NCBI GenBank assembly: GCA_964525555.1
Contig: CAZGHN010000006.1
Location: forward strand, 99,219 to 163,218
From: JAFGHJ01 sp964525555
GTDB taxonomy: Bacteria; Hydrothermota; UBA3072
Length of the DNA: 64,000 nucleotides
Reading direction: 5' to 3'
Positions 51,127 to 60,651 of this stretch are shown here, piece after piece. The position numbers and the translations under genes are program-made. Position 1 is the stretch's first letter. Every line of letters starts with the position of its first letter. The notes under the pieces were generated by a model, which did not search any database, had not been told where the DNA came from, and was given only the letters and a program-made list of their open reading frames with translations.

Positions 51127-52417
51127 AAATAAAACTGGTTATACCCTTTTCGTTTTTGATGCTTTTTATATTAGTCTCTTCTACTATATCCATAGCTTGT
51201 ATTTTAGAATAAAAGTCCATAACAGCTTCCTGGGATTTCCCTTCACCTGTTAAATTAAAGATAAAACCCTTATTATTTTGATTCATTGTTGGTTCGCTAT
51301 CAAGTTCCTTAAGGCAGACATTATCGGGAATTCTATTGGAAACCTCGAATAAGAAAGTTGCCCATGGTATGGGTGTTCTTATTTCCTCATGCAATTTTAA
51401 TTTTTCTCTTAATTTTCTTACTTCTGCTTGAATTCTAGTATTCTTTTCAAATGAACTTCTCAATTGATTTATTCGTCTGTTGAATGTTGAAAGCCATATT
51501 TGTCCTGCGATTAAAAAAATTAAAGGGAGCGATAATACAATTCCCATTGCATATGTTGTTCTACGTACCAATTTTTTTATCTTAATTTCTTCTTTGTATT
51601 TTTCTCTTTTTATTACTATGTTACCCGGGGTTAAATCTGTATCAAATTCCATATTCGGAGTGAGAGAAAGTCCATAAGCAAGCATTGCTTCGCCCGTAAG
51701 TTCCATAGGGACTAGGAATTTATTGATTTTTCTTTTGTATGAAGGAAAATCTTTTTTTATTTTTTTCAATTCTTTATCGGTAAGTCTTCCGGTGAAATAT
51801 ATTTTATCTACCGAGCCTGCTCTATGTAATAAAATATCGATTTCTTTCTTTAGCGAATCTAAAAGCTCTTTTTTCTCAAAGAAAGAACTTCTTGTAAAAG
51901 TTATTGTTTTTTTCTCAAGGTAGGTAAGTATGAAATCTTCTTCACCTACTTCAATAATTAGTATTGTTTTATCAAGGTCTTTATCAAGCATGAAAGGATA
52001 AGAAATTGCAAAGTTTTCCGGTATAACGCCTGATATTTTATAATCTTCTACGGGTAATTTGATTATTCTTTTTTGAATTTGTTTTTCTTTGCCTTCAATT
52101 ATATATACGTTAGACCCGTTTTCTTTTGAAGATGCTGTGAGTTTAATTAAATATTCTTTACTGGTTCCGACCACAATTTCGTCTAAATGTTTTGCCACGT
52201 AATTTGTAGCTTCTTCAGGGTTTTTTTCCGGGAAAAATTTAACTTTTATTAGGAAATTATTTTCTCCTGCGTTGATAAATATTCGTTCGCATTTTTTGAT
52301 TTCTTTCGAATTAAATAATTCTTCAATGGTTTTAAAATTATAAGAGCTGACATAGCCGCTTTTTAGGTCTCTTGTGACGAGAATGTTTCTTTCTATATGT
52401 ACACCTGCGATTCTCAT
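51101..52417 (-). CDS. Fused PilM-PilN (GspL-like) assembly protein
   Basis: 438 residues. The N-terminal about 270 residues follow the actin-like PilM pattern ('IAGVHIERNILVTRDLKSG', 'KTILIIEVGEEDFILTYL', 'VDKIYFTGRLTDKEL'). One membrane helix follows (about 290-312, 'YAMGIVLSLPLIFLIAGQIW'). A coiled coil and a ferredoxin-like periplasmic domain complete it ('RIPDNVCLKELDSEPTMNQN'). That is PilM plus PilN in one chain, as in GspL. It is on the opposite strand and its end overlaps the last pilin gene, so the two transcripts are antisense at their 3' ends. Confidence 0.8.
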   Translation of the reverse strand: MRIAGVHIERNILVTRDLKSGYVSSYNFKTIEELFNSKEIKKCERIFINAGENNFLIKVKFFPEKNPEEATNYVAKHLDEIVVGTSKEYLIKLTASSKENGSNVYIIEGKEKQIQKRIIKLPVEDYKISGVIPENFAISYPFMLDKDLDKTILIIEVGEEDFILTYLEKKTITFTRSSFFEKKELLDSLKKEIDILLHRAGSVDKIYFTGRLTDKELKKIKKDFPSYKRKINKFLVPMELTGEAMLAYGLSLTPNMEFDTDLTPGNIVIKREKYKEEIKIKKLVRRTTYAMGIVLSLPLIFLIAGQIWLSTFNRRINQLRSSFEKNTRIQAEVRKLREKLKLHEEIRTPIPWATFLFEVSNRIPDNVCLKELDSEPTMNQNNKGFIFNLTGEGKSQEAVMDFYSKIQAMDIVEETNIKSIKNEKGITSFIFTVVVYSE

Positions 52418-52747
52418 TCTTTTATACCTGTCTATTCACAGAAATTAAAAAACATATAAGTTTCTTTTTAAATAATTTGTAAGCTTCATTTTTCGATAAA
52501 CTCATAGACTAAATTATAACTTGTATCCTGTGGAGGGCAAGTGTCAAATTTCGATTAGAGAAACAATATTGCCACAGAGTACACAGAGAAGAACAGAAAA
52601 CACAGAGAGCACAAAAACTAGGAAGAAAGTTGAAAGGTCAAATTGTTAAATGGTTGAATTGGCCTCCCGTCCCTTCTTCTTTTTTTTCTATTCGACTATT
52701 TTTTAATTTAACTATTTAACTGATTTGAATATCCCAAATCCGGAATT
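52418..52747. repeat. Intergenic repeats upstream of the PilMN-like gene
   Basis: 'gccacagagtacacagagaa' (52570-52590) and 'aattgttaaatggttgaattgg', 'ttaactatttaactgattt' phrases. No gene seen. The promoter of the PilMN-like gene should be here but no clear boxes were found. Confidence 0.55.
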
Positions 52748-53947
52748 TTAATATTTTGGATAATAGATTTTGAAATTACCGCTTACGGCGAGTATACCAA
52801 GCATATAAAGCAATCCGTCGTAATAACGTCCTTCTTCAATTGGAATTGTTTCATTCCATAGTTCTCTTACGAAATCGGTTCTGTTTTTGTTTGTTGAAGC
52901 AAGACAAGCAACTGCATTCATTGCGACTAGCCCGGGATTATGGGTTTTCGATAATTCTTTTCCGTCTAAAGTGAATATACTTCCATAAGTTTTGATACCT
53001 TTACTTGTAAAGAAATCAAGTAATTTGTTACTTTGAGTTATTGCCCAACTATCGGCTGCAAACCATGCATAATCAATAGCAACATTCATTGCAACTCTCC
53101 ATGCGTCATATTGAAAGTTCTCGGTTCCACCACCAAAAGGATCGAAGGGTTTGCCATCGAAATGAGCATAATCGGGCATTAGACCTGTTTTAGGATGAGC
53201 TGCTTTCTTCAAAAATTCGCGGCTAACAACAGCAGCTTCCCTCCAGAATTCATTATCTTTATCTGCCCAGTGTGACCAGAGTTCATAGAAATGAGGAGTG
53301 TGATATGAAGGATCAGTGAATTTATCAGCAGTCCCCAAGGGAACGAACACGACCTGTTTTTCTTCTTTATTGAATATATTTGATATTGTTGTGTCATCAT
53401 CAGAGGTTTCTGCTTTATTAAGCATTGCATCCAAAATAGCCTGCGCTTCGGCCTTATAATTGTAAATGCCTTTTCCTTTTCCCCATCTTGCGGATGCAAA
53501 GAACAATGCCATTACAATCCATTCTTCGCCGTCGGAGGCTGAATTAGGATTAATGATTGTACCGTCTGTTTTAAGTTGCCATGCGAAATAATTCTTTCTT
53601 TTTCCTCCTTTATGCTGCATGTAAGTTTTTGTCCATTTCCACAACCGGTCAAACTCTTCTTTTTTGTTCATCTGAACTGAAATCATCATGCCATAGGACA
53701 TTCCTTCGCTGCGAACATCGTTGTGATGAGTGTCCTTAATATAAGCCGTATCGGGTTCGACGGTAAAGTATACCCTTTGTGTATTGTTATCTCCGTAGAA
53801 TAATTGATTCCAGGCGTGATTTATTTTATCTTCTATTTCCAGTTTATTTTTACCCAATAGCTTTGAGAAGAGATTGCTATATTTTCCTGAAGAGTAAGCA
53901 CCATTATGCTTTTTATGTATTCTCTTTTTAAAATTAAAAAAATTCAT
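52748..53947 (-). CDS. Glycoside hydrolase family 8, Rex-like exo-oligoxylanase
   Basis: 399 residues without signal peptide, so cytoplasmic. The (alpha/alpha)6-barrel family 8 motifs are present: 'VRSEGMSYGMM' (Glu81, general acid), 'SASDGEEW' (Asp139) and 'FQYDAWRVAMN' (Asp281, base). These correspond in spacing to Glu70, Asp128 and Asp263 of the Bacillus reducing-end xylose-releasing exo-oligoxylanase. It probably trims xylo-oligosaccharides inside the cell. It stands alone between repeat regions; no sugar transporter is nearby, which hints at acquisition. Substrate is inferred. Confidence 0.9.
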   Translation of the reverse strand: MNFFNFKKRIHKKHNGAYSSGKYSNLFSKLLGKNKLEIEDKINHAWNQLFYGDNNTQRVYFTVEPDTAYIKDTHHNDVRSEGMSYGMMISVQMNKKEEFDRLWKWTKTYMQHKGGKRKNYFAWQLKTDGTIINPNSASDGEEWIVMALFFASARWGKGKGIYNYKAEAQAILDAMLNKAETSDDDTTISNIFNKEEKQVVFVPLGTADKFTDPSYHTPHFYELWSHWADKDNEFWREAAVVSREFLKKAAHPKTGLMPDYAHFDGKPFDPFGGGTENFQYDAWRVAMNVAIDYAWFAADSWAITQSNKLLDFFTSKGIKTYGSIFTLDGKELSKTHNPGLVAMNAVACLASTNKNRTDFVRELWNETIPIEEGRYYDGLLYMLGILAVSGNFKIYYPKY

Positions 53948-54224
53948 GGTTCAGATTATAAGGGTTTTTTATTGGTGTGCAAGACCGGGATTTATATTCT
54001 ACGCATCGGTGTTGAATGGTTGAATAGTTGAATAGTCAAATAGTTTTTAGGATTAGCGAGAAAGCAAGAAGTCAAGCGGGGATTAAGGATTAGTTCCAAG
54101 GCGTTGAAGAAAAGCAAGGATTAAGAAAAAACACTTACCACTTAATCCCTAATCCCTGAATCGCTGACTTACACTGCTTCTAATCCCAATTGATTTCTCA
54201 GTGTTCTCTGTGATGAAAGTGCCC
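53948..54224. repeat. Repeat-rich gap between GH8 and gltX
   Basis: 'tgaatggttgaatagttgaa' heptamers, 'aagcaaggattaagaaaaaa' and a reverse 'cacagag' copy (54200-54213). It shares 'acttaccacttaatccctaa'-type text with 3791-3933. No gene seen. Confidence 0.6.
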
Positions 54225-54252
54225 TTGACTTGTTTTGTAAAGAGTGTATATA
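54225..54252 (+). promoter_or_regulatory. Probable gltX promoter
   Basis: TTGACT (54225-54230), 16-bp spacer, TATATA (54247-54252). 'GAGAAAGG' ribosome site follows before ATG 54277. Confidence 0.5.
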
Positions 54253-54276
54253 TGTAAACTATGAGAAAGGCAATAA

Positions 54277-55719
54277 ATGGTTGAAAAGAATAAACCAGTG
54301 AGGCTCCGAATAGCTCCTTCTCCTACCGGATATTTGCATCTGGGTACGGCAAGAACTGCTCTTTTCAATTATCTTTTTGCGCGAGCTAATAAGGGTAAGT
54401 TTCTCCTTCGAATTGAGGATACGGATTTGAAAAGATCAGATGATTCTATGGTCGAATCTATTATTAGAGGACTTGAATGGTTGGGTTTTAAATGGGATGA
54501 AGAAATTTTGTTTCAGTCCGATCATTTCGAAGAATACAGAAAAAGCGCATTGGAACTGTTTGATAAAAAACTCGCGTATTGGTGTTATTGTACTCCGGAA
54601 GAGATTAAGGAAAGAAAGAATATGCATTTAAAATCAAAAAAGAGATGGATGTATGATAGAAAATGTTATAATCTTTCCGAAAAGGAAAAGAGAACTTTTG
54701 AAGAAGAGGGTCGGCCTAAGGCTTTGCGTTTTTTTATCAAGGACGGGATAACAAGTTTTAATGACCTGATTCATGGTGAAATCAAAAGGGATAATTCAGA
54801 AATTGAAGATTTTGTATTGTTAAAGGCAGACGGTTCTCCGACATATAATCTGGCTGTGGTTGTAGATGATCACCGTATGAAAATTAGTCATATCTTGAGA
54901 GGTGACGATCATATATCGAATACTCCAAAGCAAATCCTTATCTACAGGGCTTTTGGTTGGGATATACCTGAATTTGGCCACTTACCGTTGATATTAAGTA
55001 AAGACAAGACAAAACTTTCCAAAAGGAAAGATGCGGTGGATGTATTTGATTATAAAAAAGAAGGGTTTTTTCCGGAAGGAATTATAAATTGCCTTGTACT
55101 TCTTGGCTGGTCACCAAAGAGTGAAGAAGAGCTTTTTTCTTTATCTGAATTAGAAGATATTTTTTCGCTTGAAAATGTTCATTCGACACCCGCTGTGTTC
55201 GACCGTGAGAAACTCGAATGGTTGAACGGAGAGTGGCTAAGGAAGATAAGTACGGATGATATAGTTAATCGCCTTAGTATTTATTTGAAGGATAACGGTT
55301 TTGAGATAGATAATTCGGATTATCTTAAAGAAGTCATTAAGGCGATGGGGAATAGAGCCAGCAAATTAAAAGATTTTATCGAGCTGGGAAGATATTTTTT
55401 CATGGATGATTTTACCTATGATGAAAAAGGATTAAAAAAACGTATTTATCCTGGAGTTTCCGCAAGGTTAAGAAAATTAATCGCCAAATTTAACGAAATA
55501 GAACCTTTTAATGAGGAAAAAATGGAAAATGCTTTAAGGGAACTTTCGGAAGAATTAGGTTGTAAAGCAGGAGAACTTATACATCCTGTTCGCCTTGGAG
55601 TTAGCGGAATGACTTTTGGCCCCGGACTTTTTGAACTTCTCGAAGTTCTTGGTAGAAAAAAAGTTATTGAAAGATTGGAAAAATTTGTTGATTTTATAGA
55701 AAAAAAGTCAAAAGAATGA
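54277..55719 (+). CDS. gltX: Glutamyl-tRNA synthetase
   Basis: 480-residue class I synthetase that charges tRNA-Glu. 'APSPTGYLHLGTAR' (13-26) contains the HIGH box, 'LRIEDTD' follows, and 'KLSKRKD' (about 246-252) is the KMSKS box. The C-terminal anticodon-binding domain ends with 'LGVSGMTFGPGLFELLEVLG'. Length is typical. Whether it also charges tRNA-Gln cannot be seen here. Confidence 0.96.
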   Translation: MVEKNKPVRLRIAPSPTGYLHLGTARTALFNYLFARANKGKFLLRIEDTDLKRSDDSMVESIIRGLEWLGFKWDEEILFQSDHFEEYRKSALELFDKKLAYWCYCTPEEIKERKNMHLKSKKRWMYDRKCYNLSEKEKRTFEEEGRPKALRFFIKDGITSFNDLIHGEIKRDNSEIEDFVLLKADGSPTYNLAVVVDDHRMKISHILRGDDHISNTPKQILIYRAFGWDIPEFGHLPLILSKDKTKLSKRKDAVDVFDYKKEGFFPEGIINCLVLLGWSPKSEEELFSLSELEDIFSLENVHSTPAVFDREKLEWLNGEWLRKISTDDIVNRLSIYLKDNGFEIDNSDYLKEVIKAMGNRASKLKDFIELGRYFFMDDFTYDEKGLKKRIYPGVSARLRKLIAKFNEIEPFNEEKMENALRELSEELGCKAGELIHPVRLGVSGMTFGPGLFELLEVLGRKKVIERLEKFVDFIEKKSKE

Positions 55720-55833
55720 ACTACAGAGAACACGGAGGGTGACTGTAATTAAAGTTTAGAAAATGCAAATTGATGTTAAATAAATTTAAAATTTAAAATT
55801 TACAACTTACAATAAATACGGGGGGTATTTACT

Positions 55834-57561
55834 ATGATAATGGAAAAAGTTAGATCTGTGACCAAATATGTTTTGTGGTTTACTGCGATTGCATTTGTAC
55901 TTTCAATGTTAGTTGGCATAGGCAGTACTGTGTTTACGGGCAATAAGGGAAAAGATGACAATGTGATTGCTAAGGTTAATGATGAATCGATTACTATTAA
56001 CGAATATGGTAATTCACTAAGAGCCGAGCTTGCAAATGTAAGCGGTGCTCTTGGCACAGATCCAATAAAAGAAAGGCAGATGTCTGAAGAAGTAATAAAT
56101 CGATTGATAACACGTAAGATAATTGACGAGCTGCTTGAAAAGAGAGATATTTCGATTTCTGACAAAGAGTTAATAGATATTATCAGAGAAAATCCGCCCG
56201 CTCAAATTGTGCAGAATAAGGATTTCTGGGTAGGGGATCAATTTGATTACAGCAGATATTATGAGTTACTTAGTGATCCAAGAGCCGATCAATTTATTAG
56301 ATCCTATGCTTCCCAGATAGCCGAGAATTTTCCAATGGCTATTTTGCGTGGTGAGATTTCTTCTACGGTTAGAATAACGAGTGGTAGCGCGATTGAAAAG
56401 TTGCTGGAAGATTCGGTTAAAGTAAGGATTGAATATATTGAAATACCTTTAAAAGAATGGAAATCTAGTGAGACTTCTCTTTCGGTTAAGGATTTTTATT
56501 CTAATAACAAAGAAATGTTTAGAAGAAATAATTATGTTAAGTTGGGTTATGTGTTTTTTCCGGTTAATATAAGCGATGAAGTTATTCGAACGACGAAAGA
56601 ACTTGCTGAATCTATTATAGATAGAGCCAAAACCGATACTTTTGAATTGCTTATAAGTCAATATTCATATATCCCTACTAATAGAAATATTCTTAATGGT
56701 TGGGTTAAAAATAAAAATTTACCTAGTAAATTTTTATCGACTATTGCTGGAATGAGGAGAGGTAAGGTTTCTCCTCCTATTGAAACAGATGAGGGATTTC
56801 ATATTTTAAAACTTAAAGATAGACAAGGAGATTCTGTTAATATTGCAGAAATATTCCTTTCAGTATTTTCGACATTTGAGGAGTTCGAAAGCGTATCTGT
56901 CAGAGCTTGGCAACTTGTAAAGAAACTTCGTAATTCTCCAGATTCTAATATTTCCGAAGAATACGATGTTAAATACATTTCTTATGGAAAAAACGAATTC
57001 CCGGATTTGCCGGTTAATTTTGGTAGTTTTCTTCTTATCCCTAAAAAAGGCGATGTTTCATATCCTCTTATTGGAGATAATGGATTTTATGTTTTCTGGG
57101 TTGAGGAAAAAGAAGAAGGCATTCCGCCCTTTGATGAAATTGAAGAAGAGGTCAGAGATTCGCTCATGAAATATGAGGCGTACCTCAAAGCAAGGAATTA
57201 TGCTTTGGAGAAATTCTCCGGAGATAAATTGCCGGTTAGACCGGAAAAAGGAAAATGGGGAAGAACTTCCTATTTTACGTTGAGTAATTATAAAAGGTAT
57301 AATATTCCGGAAAAAGTGGCTACTTTATCTTTTTATATAAGGAAAGATGGGATTCTTCCTCCGGTTAGAGCAGGGGAATCTTTATTTGTTGTGAGGATTA
57401 TAGATTTTAAAATGCCTGACAGTGAAAAGTTGCAAGAACTTATACCAACTCTCGCGATGGAACTTCAACTGTCAAAAGAATCAACATATTTCCAGAAATG
57501 GTTTCTTGAGCAAAGAAAGCAGTATAATATTGAGGATTTAAGAGAGAGATTGTATGAATGA
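55834..57561 (+). CDS. PpiD/SurA-like periplasmic peptidyl-prolyl isomerase
   Basis: 575 residues. One N-terminal membrane anchor (about 10-33) is followed by a SurA_N-like chaperone segment ('VIAKVNDESITINEYGNSLR', 'EEVINRLITRKIIDELLEKR'). A parvulin domain (about 230-330) ends 'GKVSPPIETDEGFHILKLKD'. A second, degenerate parvulin-like region (about 345-440) is followed by a C-terminal helix region. This is the PpiD layout: an inner-membrane chaperone for exported outer-membrane proteins. It is followed by an LptE-like gene. Confidence 0.85.
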   Translation: MIMEKVRSVTKYVLWFTAIAFVLSMLVGIGSTVFTGNKGKDDNVIAKVNDESITINEYGNSLRAELANVSGALGTDPIKERQMSEEVINRLITRKIIDELLEKRDISISDKELIDIIRENPPAQIVQNKDFWVGDQFDYSRYYELLSDPRADQFIRSYASQIAENFPMAILRGEISSTVRITSGSAIEKLLEDSVKVRIEYIEIPLKEWKSSETSLSVKDFYSNNKEMFRRNNYVKLGYVFFPVNISDEVIRTTKELAESIIDRAKTDTFELLISQYSYIPTNRNILNGWVKNKNLPSKFLSTIAGMRRGKVSPPIETDEGFHILKLKDRQGDSVNIAEIFLSVFSTFEEFESVSVRAWQLVKKLRNSPDSNISEEYDVKYISYGKNEFPDLPVNFGSFLLIPKKGDVSYPLIGDNGFYVFWVEEKEEGIPPFDEIEEEVRDSLMKYEAYLKARNYALEKFSGDKLPVRPEKGKWGRTSYFTLSNYKRYNIPEKVATLSFYIRKDGILPPVRAGESLFVVRIIDFKMPDSEKLQELIPTLAMELQLSKESTYFQKWFLEQRKQYNIEDLRERLYE

Positions 57562-57597
57562 GCTACGCTCTGAGTCCGGGGTCTTGAGTCACGAGTC

Positions 57598-58134
57598 ATG
57601 AGTAAAAAAAACTTAATGCAACTACTAAGATTAACAAAGAGTTATGTGGGGAATCTGAGTAAATCTGCGTTAATCTGTGTGCTATTAATATTGCTTTTTT
57701 CTTTTTTTTCCTGTGCTTATTCTTTTAAGAGTGGTTCTTTTTCAGGAACTTTGTCTATAGCTTCCCTGGAGAACAAAACACAAAATGCGGATATTGGAAG
57801 AATTCTAACTGAAGATCTGATAGATGCTTTTATTAGTGATGATAGGGTAAAAGTCGAGACTAAATCTACCGGAAATTATTCTTTGGAGGGTGTTGTTAAT
57901 GATTACACGAGAACTCCGGAGTCGTATACTCCTGAAGGAAAAGTTGAGGAGTATCGAATTTCGGTTAATGTAAAATTTTCTCTTAAGAAGAAAGATAAAG
58001 AAAAAAATGAATGGGATAAGAATATTAGTGAGTCTTTTATTTATTCATCTGATTCCGATGAATTGGAGGCAGTTGATTCGGTTGCCGTAAAAATAAGGGA
58101 TTCGTTACTTCGCATAATGCTTGAAGACTGGTAG
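57598..58134 (+). CDS. lptE: LptE-like outer-membrane assembly lipoprotein
   Basis: 178 residues. The lipoprotein signal ends 'LLILLFSFFSC' (Cys39), then 'AYSFKSGSFSGTLSIASLEN', 'DIGRILTEDLIDAFISDDRV' and a beta-strand region, matching the LptE/RlpB pattern (plug of the LPS-export pore). The first about 35 codons are unusual: the start ATG lies in a 'gagtcacgagtcatgag' heptamer repeat and 'LSKSALICVLL' is encoded by the common 'aaatctgcgttaatctgtgt' repeat. So the signal peptide seems built from repeat DNA. Confidence 0.78.
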   Translation: MSKKNLMQLLRLTKSYVGNLSKSALICVLLILLFSFFSCAYSFKSGSFSGTLSIASLENKTQNADIGRILTEDLIDAFISDDRVKVETKSTGNYSLEGVVNDYTRTPESYTPEGKVEEYRISVNVKFSLKKKDKEKNEWDKNISESFIYSSDSDELEAVDSVAVKIRDSLLRIMLEDW

Positions 58135-58270
58135 GTTAGTTAAGCAAATTAATCAAATAGAGGTAAATTAGTGGAAAAAAGTGAGCATGCGTATAGTTTT
58201 TGAATATTATGTTTTTTCAATGAATAGATTGTACTTTGTACATTATAATTAAATTGATATATCTGAAAAT

Positions 58271-59152
58271 ATGGAAAAACGGAAAGTTAAAATTGCCTGG
58301 TATGGAAGACATTTTGGCGAAGAGCCACCTTTAGTGGGTTCTTCTACTACCTCAAATTCCTGTAATAGCGGATATGGGGCGGGAACTATTTTCTTTTCCA
58401 ATTGCAATTTACGCTGTGTTTTCTGTCAAAATTATCAAATCTCGCAAGAAGGAATAGGTAAGAGATATTCTGTTTCTGAGCTCGCAAATTTTATGCTTGA
58501 ACTACAAGAACAGGGTGCAATTAATATTGATCTGGTTACACCTACGCTCTGGTGGAAGTTTTTAAAAAAAGCGGTTATTCTTGCAAAAAAGTTGGGATTA
58601 AACATTCCTGTTGTATGGAATTCCAACGCTTATGAATCATTAGAAATTATCAGTTCTATGAAAGGTTTAGTTGATATTTATCTGCCTGACTTTAAATATA
58701 TGGATGATAGGTTGGCCGTAAAATACTCAAATGCTCACATGTACAGTATGATTGCAATAAAGGCGATTGAGGAAATGTTTTTGCAGGTTGGAAAGTTGAA
58801 AGAGAAAAGAGGGATCGCGCAGAGAGGTTTGATTATTCGTCATCTAATAATTCCCGGCCAACTTGAGAATAGCGTTGCCGTTTTAGAAAGGATAGCTGCT
58901 CTTGATAAAAATATTCATTTAAGTTTGATGAGTCAGTATTATCCCCTTCATAATGCTCCGCTGTTTCCCGAGATTAACAGACGGCTTACAGAGGGGGAAA
59001 TAAGGGCTGTAGAGATAAAAAGAATGGAATTGGGACTTGAAAACGGTTGGACACAGGAAGCCGGTTCGGGAGATATCTTTTTGCCTGACTTCCGAAAAGA
59101 GAATCCTTTTAATTCTCACACACAGCCACGGAGAACACAGAGAGAAACTTAG
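58271..59152 (+). CDS. PflA-like radical SAM protein
   Basis: 293 residues. The iron-sulfur motif C-x3-C-x2-C is 'CNLRCVFC' (Cys45, 49, 52). Family text 'FFSNCNLRCVFCQNYQISQ', 'VDIYLPDFKYMDD' and 'HLSLMSQYYPLHNA' matches the COG1313 group of uncharacterised PflA-like radical SAM proteins. The substrate is unknown. The last residues 'SHTQPRRTQRET' are translated from a 'cacacagccacggagaacac' repeat copy, so the C-terminus ends inside repeat DNA. Confidence 0.9.
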   Translation: MEKRKVKIAWYGRHFGEEPPLVGSSTTSNSCNSGYGAGTIFFSNCNLRCVFCQNYQISQEGIGKRYSVSELANFMLELQEQGAINIDLVTPTLWWKFLKKAVILAKKLGLNIPVVWNSNAYESLEIISSMKGLVDIYLPDFKYMDDRLAVKYSNAHMYSMIAIKAIEEMFLQVGKLKEKRGIAQRGLIIRHLIIPGQLENSVAVLERIAALDKNIHLSLMSQYYPLHNAPLFPEINRRLTEGEIRAVEIKRMELGLENGWTQEAGSGDIFLPDFRKENPFNSHTQPRRTQRET

Positions 59153-59488
59153 TCCAAGGTCCAAGGTCCTAAGTCCAAAGTCAAATCCAAAACCCCAATA
59201 TTTAGACAGGATAAACTCAGATCAACAGGATACATTTTTGTTGTTTAAAACCCAACCGACACCTCAATAATAGAAAAATTGAAAAATGGAGAAATTGGGA
59301 AATGGGAAACAATTCAACTATTTTCATATTCAACTATTCAACTAATTCGAAGAATCTATTTAATTGGACGCAGATAAACGCAGATAAGAATAGAATTAGA
59401 AGCAATGCGAATTTGTTGATTCAAGGATTAAGGATTAAGTGGTAAGTGTTTGTGAATTTTTGTGGATTAAAATAGGCGTGTTATCAGT
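59153..59488. repeat. Repeat-rich gap with GAA hairpin
   Basis: Heptamers 'gtccaaggtccaaggtccta', 'gacgcagataaacgcagata', 'aattcaactattttc' and the hairpin AATTC-GAA-GAATC (59344-59356). No gene seen. Confidence 0.6.
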
Positions 59489-60580
59489 TTATCTCTTCGG
59501 GATAAAAATCGTAAAGGTAGAGCCTTTATTTTCTTTACTTTCTACTTCTATCCAGCCCCCCATTTCTTTTACCGAGTTATATACAAAATAGAGGCCTAAA
59601 CCTGTTCCTCCGCCTCCTGATTTAGTTGTAAAGAAAAGTTCGAAAATTTTATCTTTTACATTTTCGCTCATACCACAGCCCGTATCTGCAATCGAAATGG
59701 AAACATATTCTTTATCTTTTTCATCTTTCTCCGGTCTGAAAACATTTTTAACTTCGACTATAATTTTTCCTTTATTGGAAATGGCATCACGGGCGTTTAT
59801 TATAAGATTTAGAAGTATTTGATGTAGTTGGTCCTGGTCACCTATAATTTTGGCGTTGGAATCCAGATAATGTGCCGTGATATTTATTTTCTTTGGCAGT
59901 ATTTGACCGGAAAATTTTACAACTCTTTTTACAACTTCATTTACATCGAATAAATTCTTTTCTCCTCGAATTATTCTCATGTTTGAAAGTAAGGTTTTAA
60001 GTAATGTTCTTATTTTTTGTGCTCCTTCCATTGCGATGTTAATATCATCTAATACTTTTGTATCTTTTGAATTATTTTCTGCGGCACTAAGCCCGCACAT
60101 AACTTCCATAAGAAGATTATTCGCCTCATGAGATACTCTGCCTACTAATTGCCCAATTGTTGCAAGTCTTCTTGATTCAAGCATCTTCTTTTGAAGTAGT
60201 TCTATTCGTGAGATGTCTTTTGCCATTGAAAGCCCTCTAATTGGCGAACCTGAATTAAGAAGAAAAGATACCCATTCGTAAGTTTTTTTCTCAGAGTGGT
60301 TTGTTTCTATTTCGGTTCTCTGTATGATTGTAGGGAAGTCATTTCTTGAGTTAAAAAATCCATTATCTTCGTTTTGGTATGATTCTTCAGACGCAATGGA
60401 TTCCAGGTTTTTTCCTATATCTTTTAGTATATTTGGACCTAAAACTTCTGATATGTTTTTACCAAAGTCATTTTCGGCTCTACTGTTCCAGTATATAATT
60501 TTAAATTCTTTATCCCAACCTATAACCGGTATAGGAACGAAATCTAGAATCATCGAAATATCTTTTTTTAAATCAATCAT
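59489..60580 (-). CDS. PAS-domain sensor histidine kinase, soluble (NtrB-like)
   Basis: 363 residues with no membrane segment. A PAS domain comes first (about 7-125, 'PIPVIGWDKEFKIIYWNSRA'), then the H-box 'GRVSHEANNLLMEVM' with His151. The ATPase domain has N-box 'NLIINARDAIS', G1 'IADTGCGMS' and G2 'GGGGTGLGLYFV'. It should autophosphorylate His151 in response to a cytosolic signal. No response regulator with a receiver domain is in the window; its partner is unknown. It follows the peptide and Sm-like genes on the same strand, after a terminator-like hairpin. Confidence 0.92.
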   Translation of the reverse strand: MIDLKKDISMILDFVPIPVIGWDKEFKIIYWNSRAENDFGKNISEVLGPNILKDIGKNLESIASEESYQNEDNGFFNSRNDFPTIIQRTEIETNHSEKKTYEWVSFLLNSGSPIRGLSMAKDISRIELLQKKMLESRRLATIGQLVGRVSHEANNLLMEVMCGLSAAENNSKDTKVLDDINIAMEGAQKIRTLLKTLLSNMRIIRGEKNLFDVNEVVKRVVKFSGQILPKKINITAHYLDSNAKIIGDQDQLHQILLNLIINARDAISNKGKIIVEVKNVFRPEKDEKDKEYVSISIADTGCGMSENVKDKIFELFFTTKSGGGGTGLGLYFVYNSVKEMGGWIEVESKENKGSTFTIFIPKR

Positions 60581-60590
60581 AATATTAAAA

Positions 60591-60628
60591 CAAAAGATGG
60601 AACGTAGCGATGGCTACGCCCTCTTTTG
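60591..60628 (-). terminator. Terminator or attenuator between Sm-like and kinase genes
   Basis: CAAAAGAGGGCGTAGC...GCTACGTTCCATCTTTTG folds into a long stem (inner stem CGTAGC/GCTACG) and is followed on the minus strand by TTTTAAT. It stops the Sm-like transcript or lets part of it reach the kinase, whose ATG is only 10 nt beyond. Confidence 0.65.
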
Positions 60629-60651
60629 GATTTGTAAACTGTTTTACTTTT

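Noticed and set aside
44910..52417. Firm assignment of the operon to type II secretion or to type IV pili
   Set aside because: The gene set is mixed (RDPF motif of PilP, fused PilM-PilN like GspL, GspK-like pilin) and the ATPases and platform protein are outside the window.
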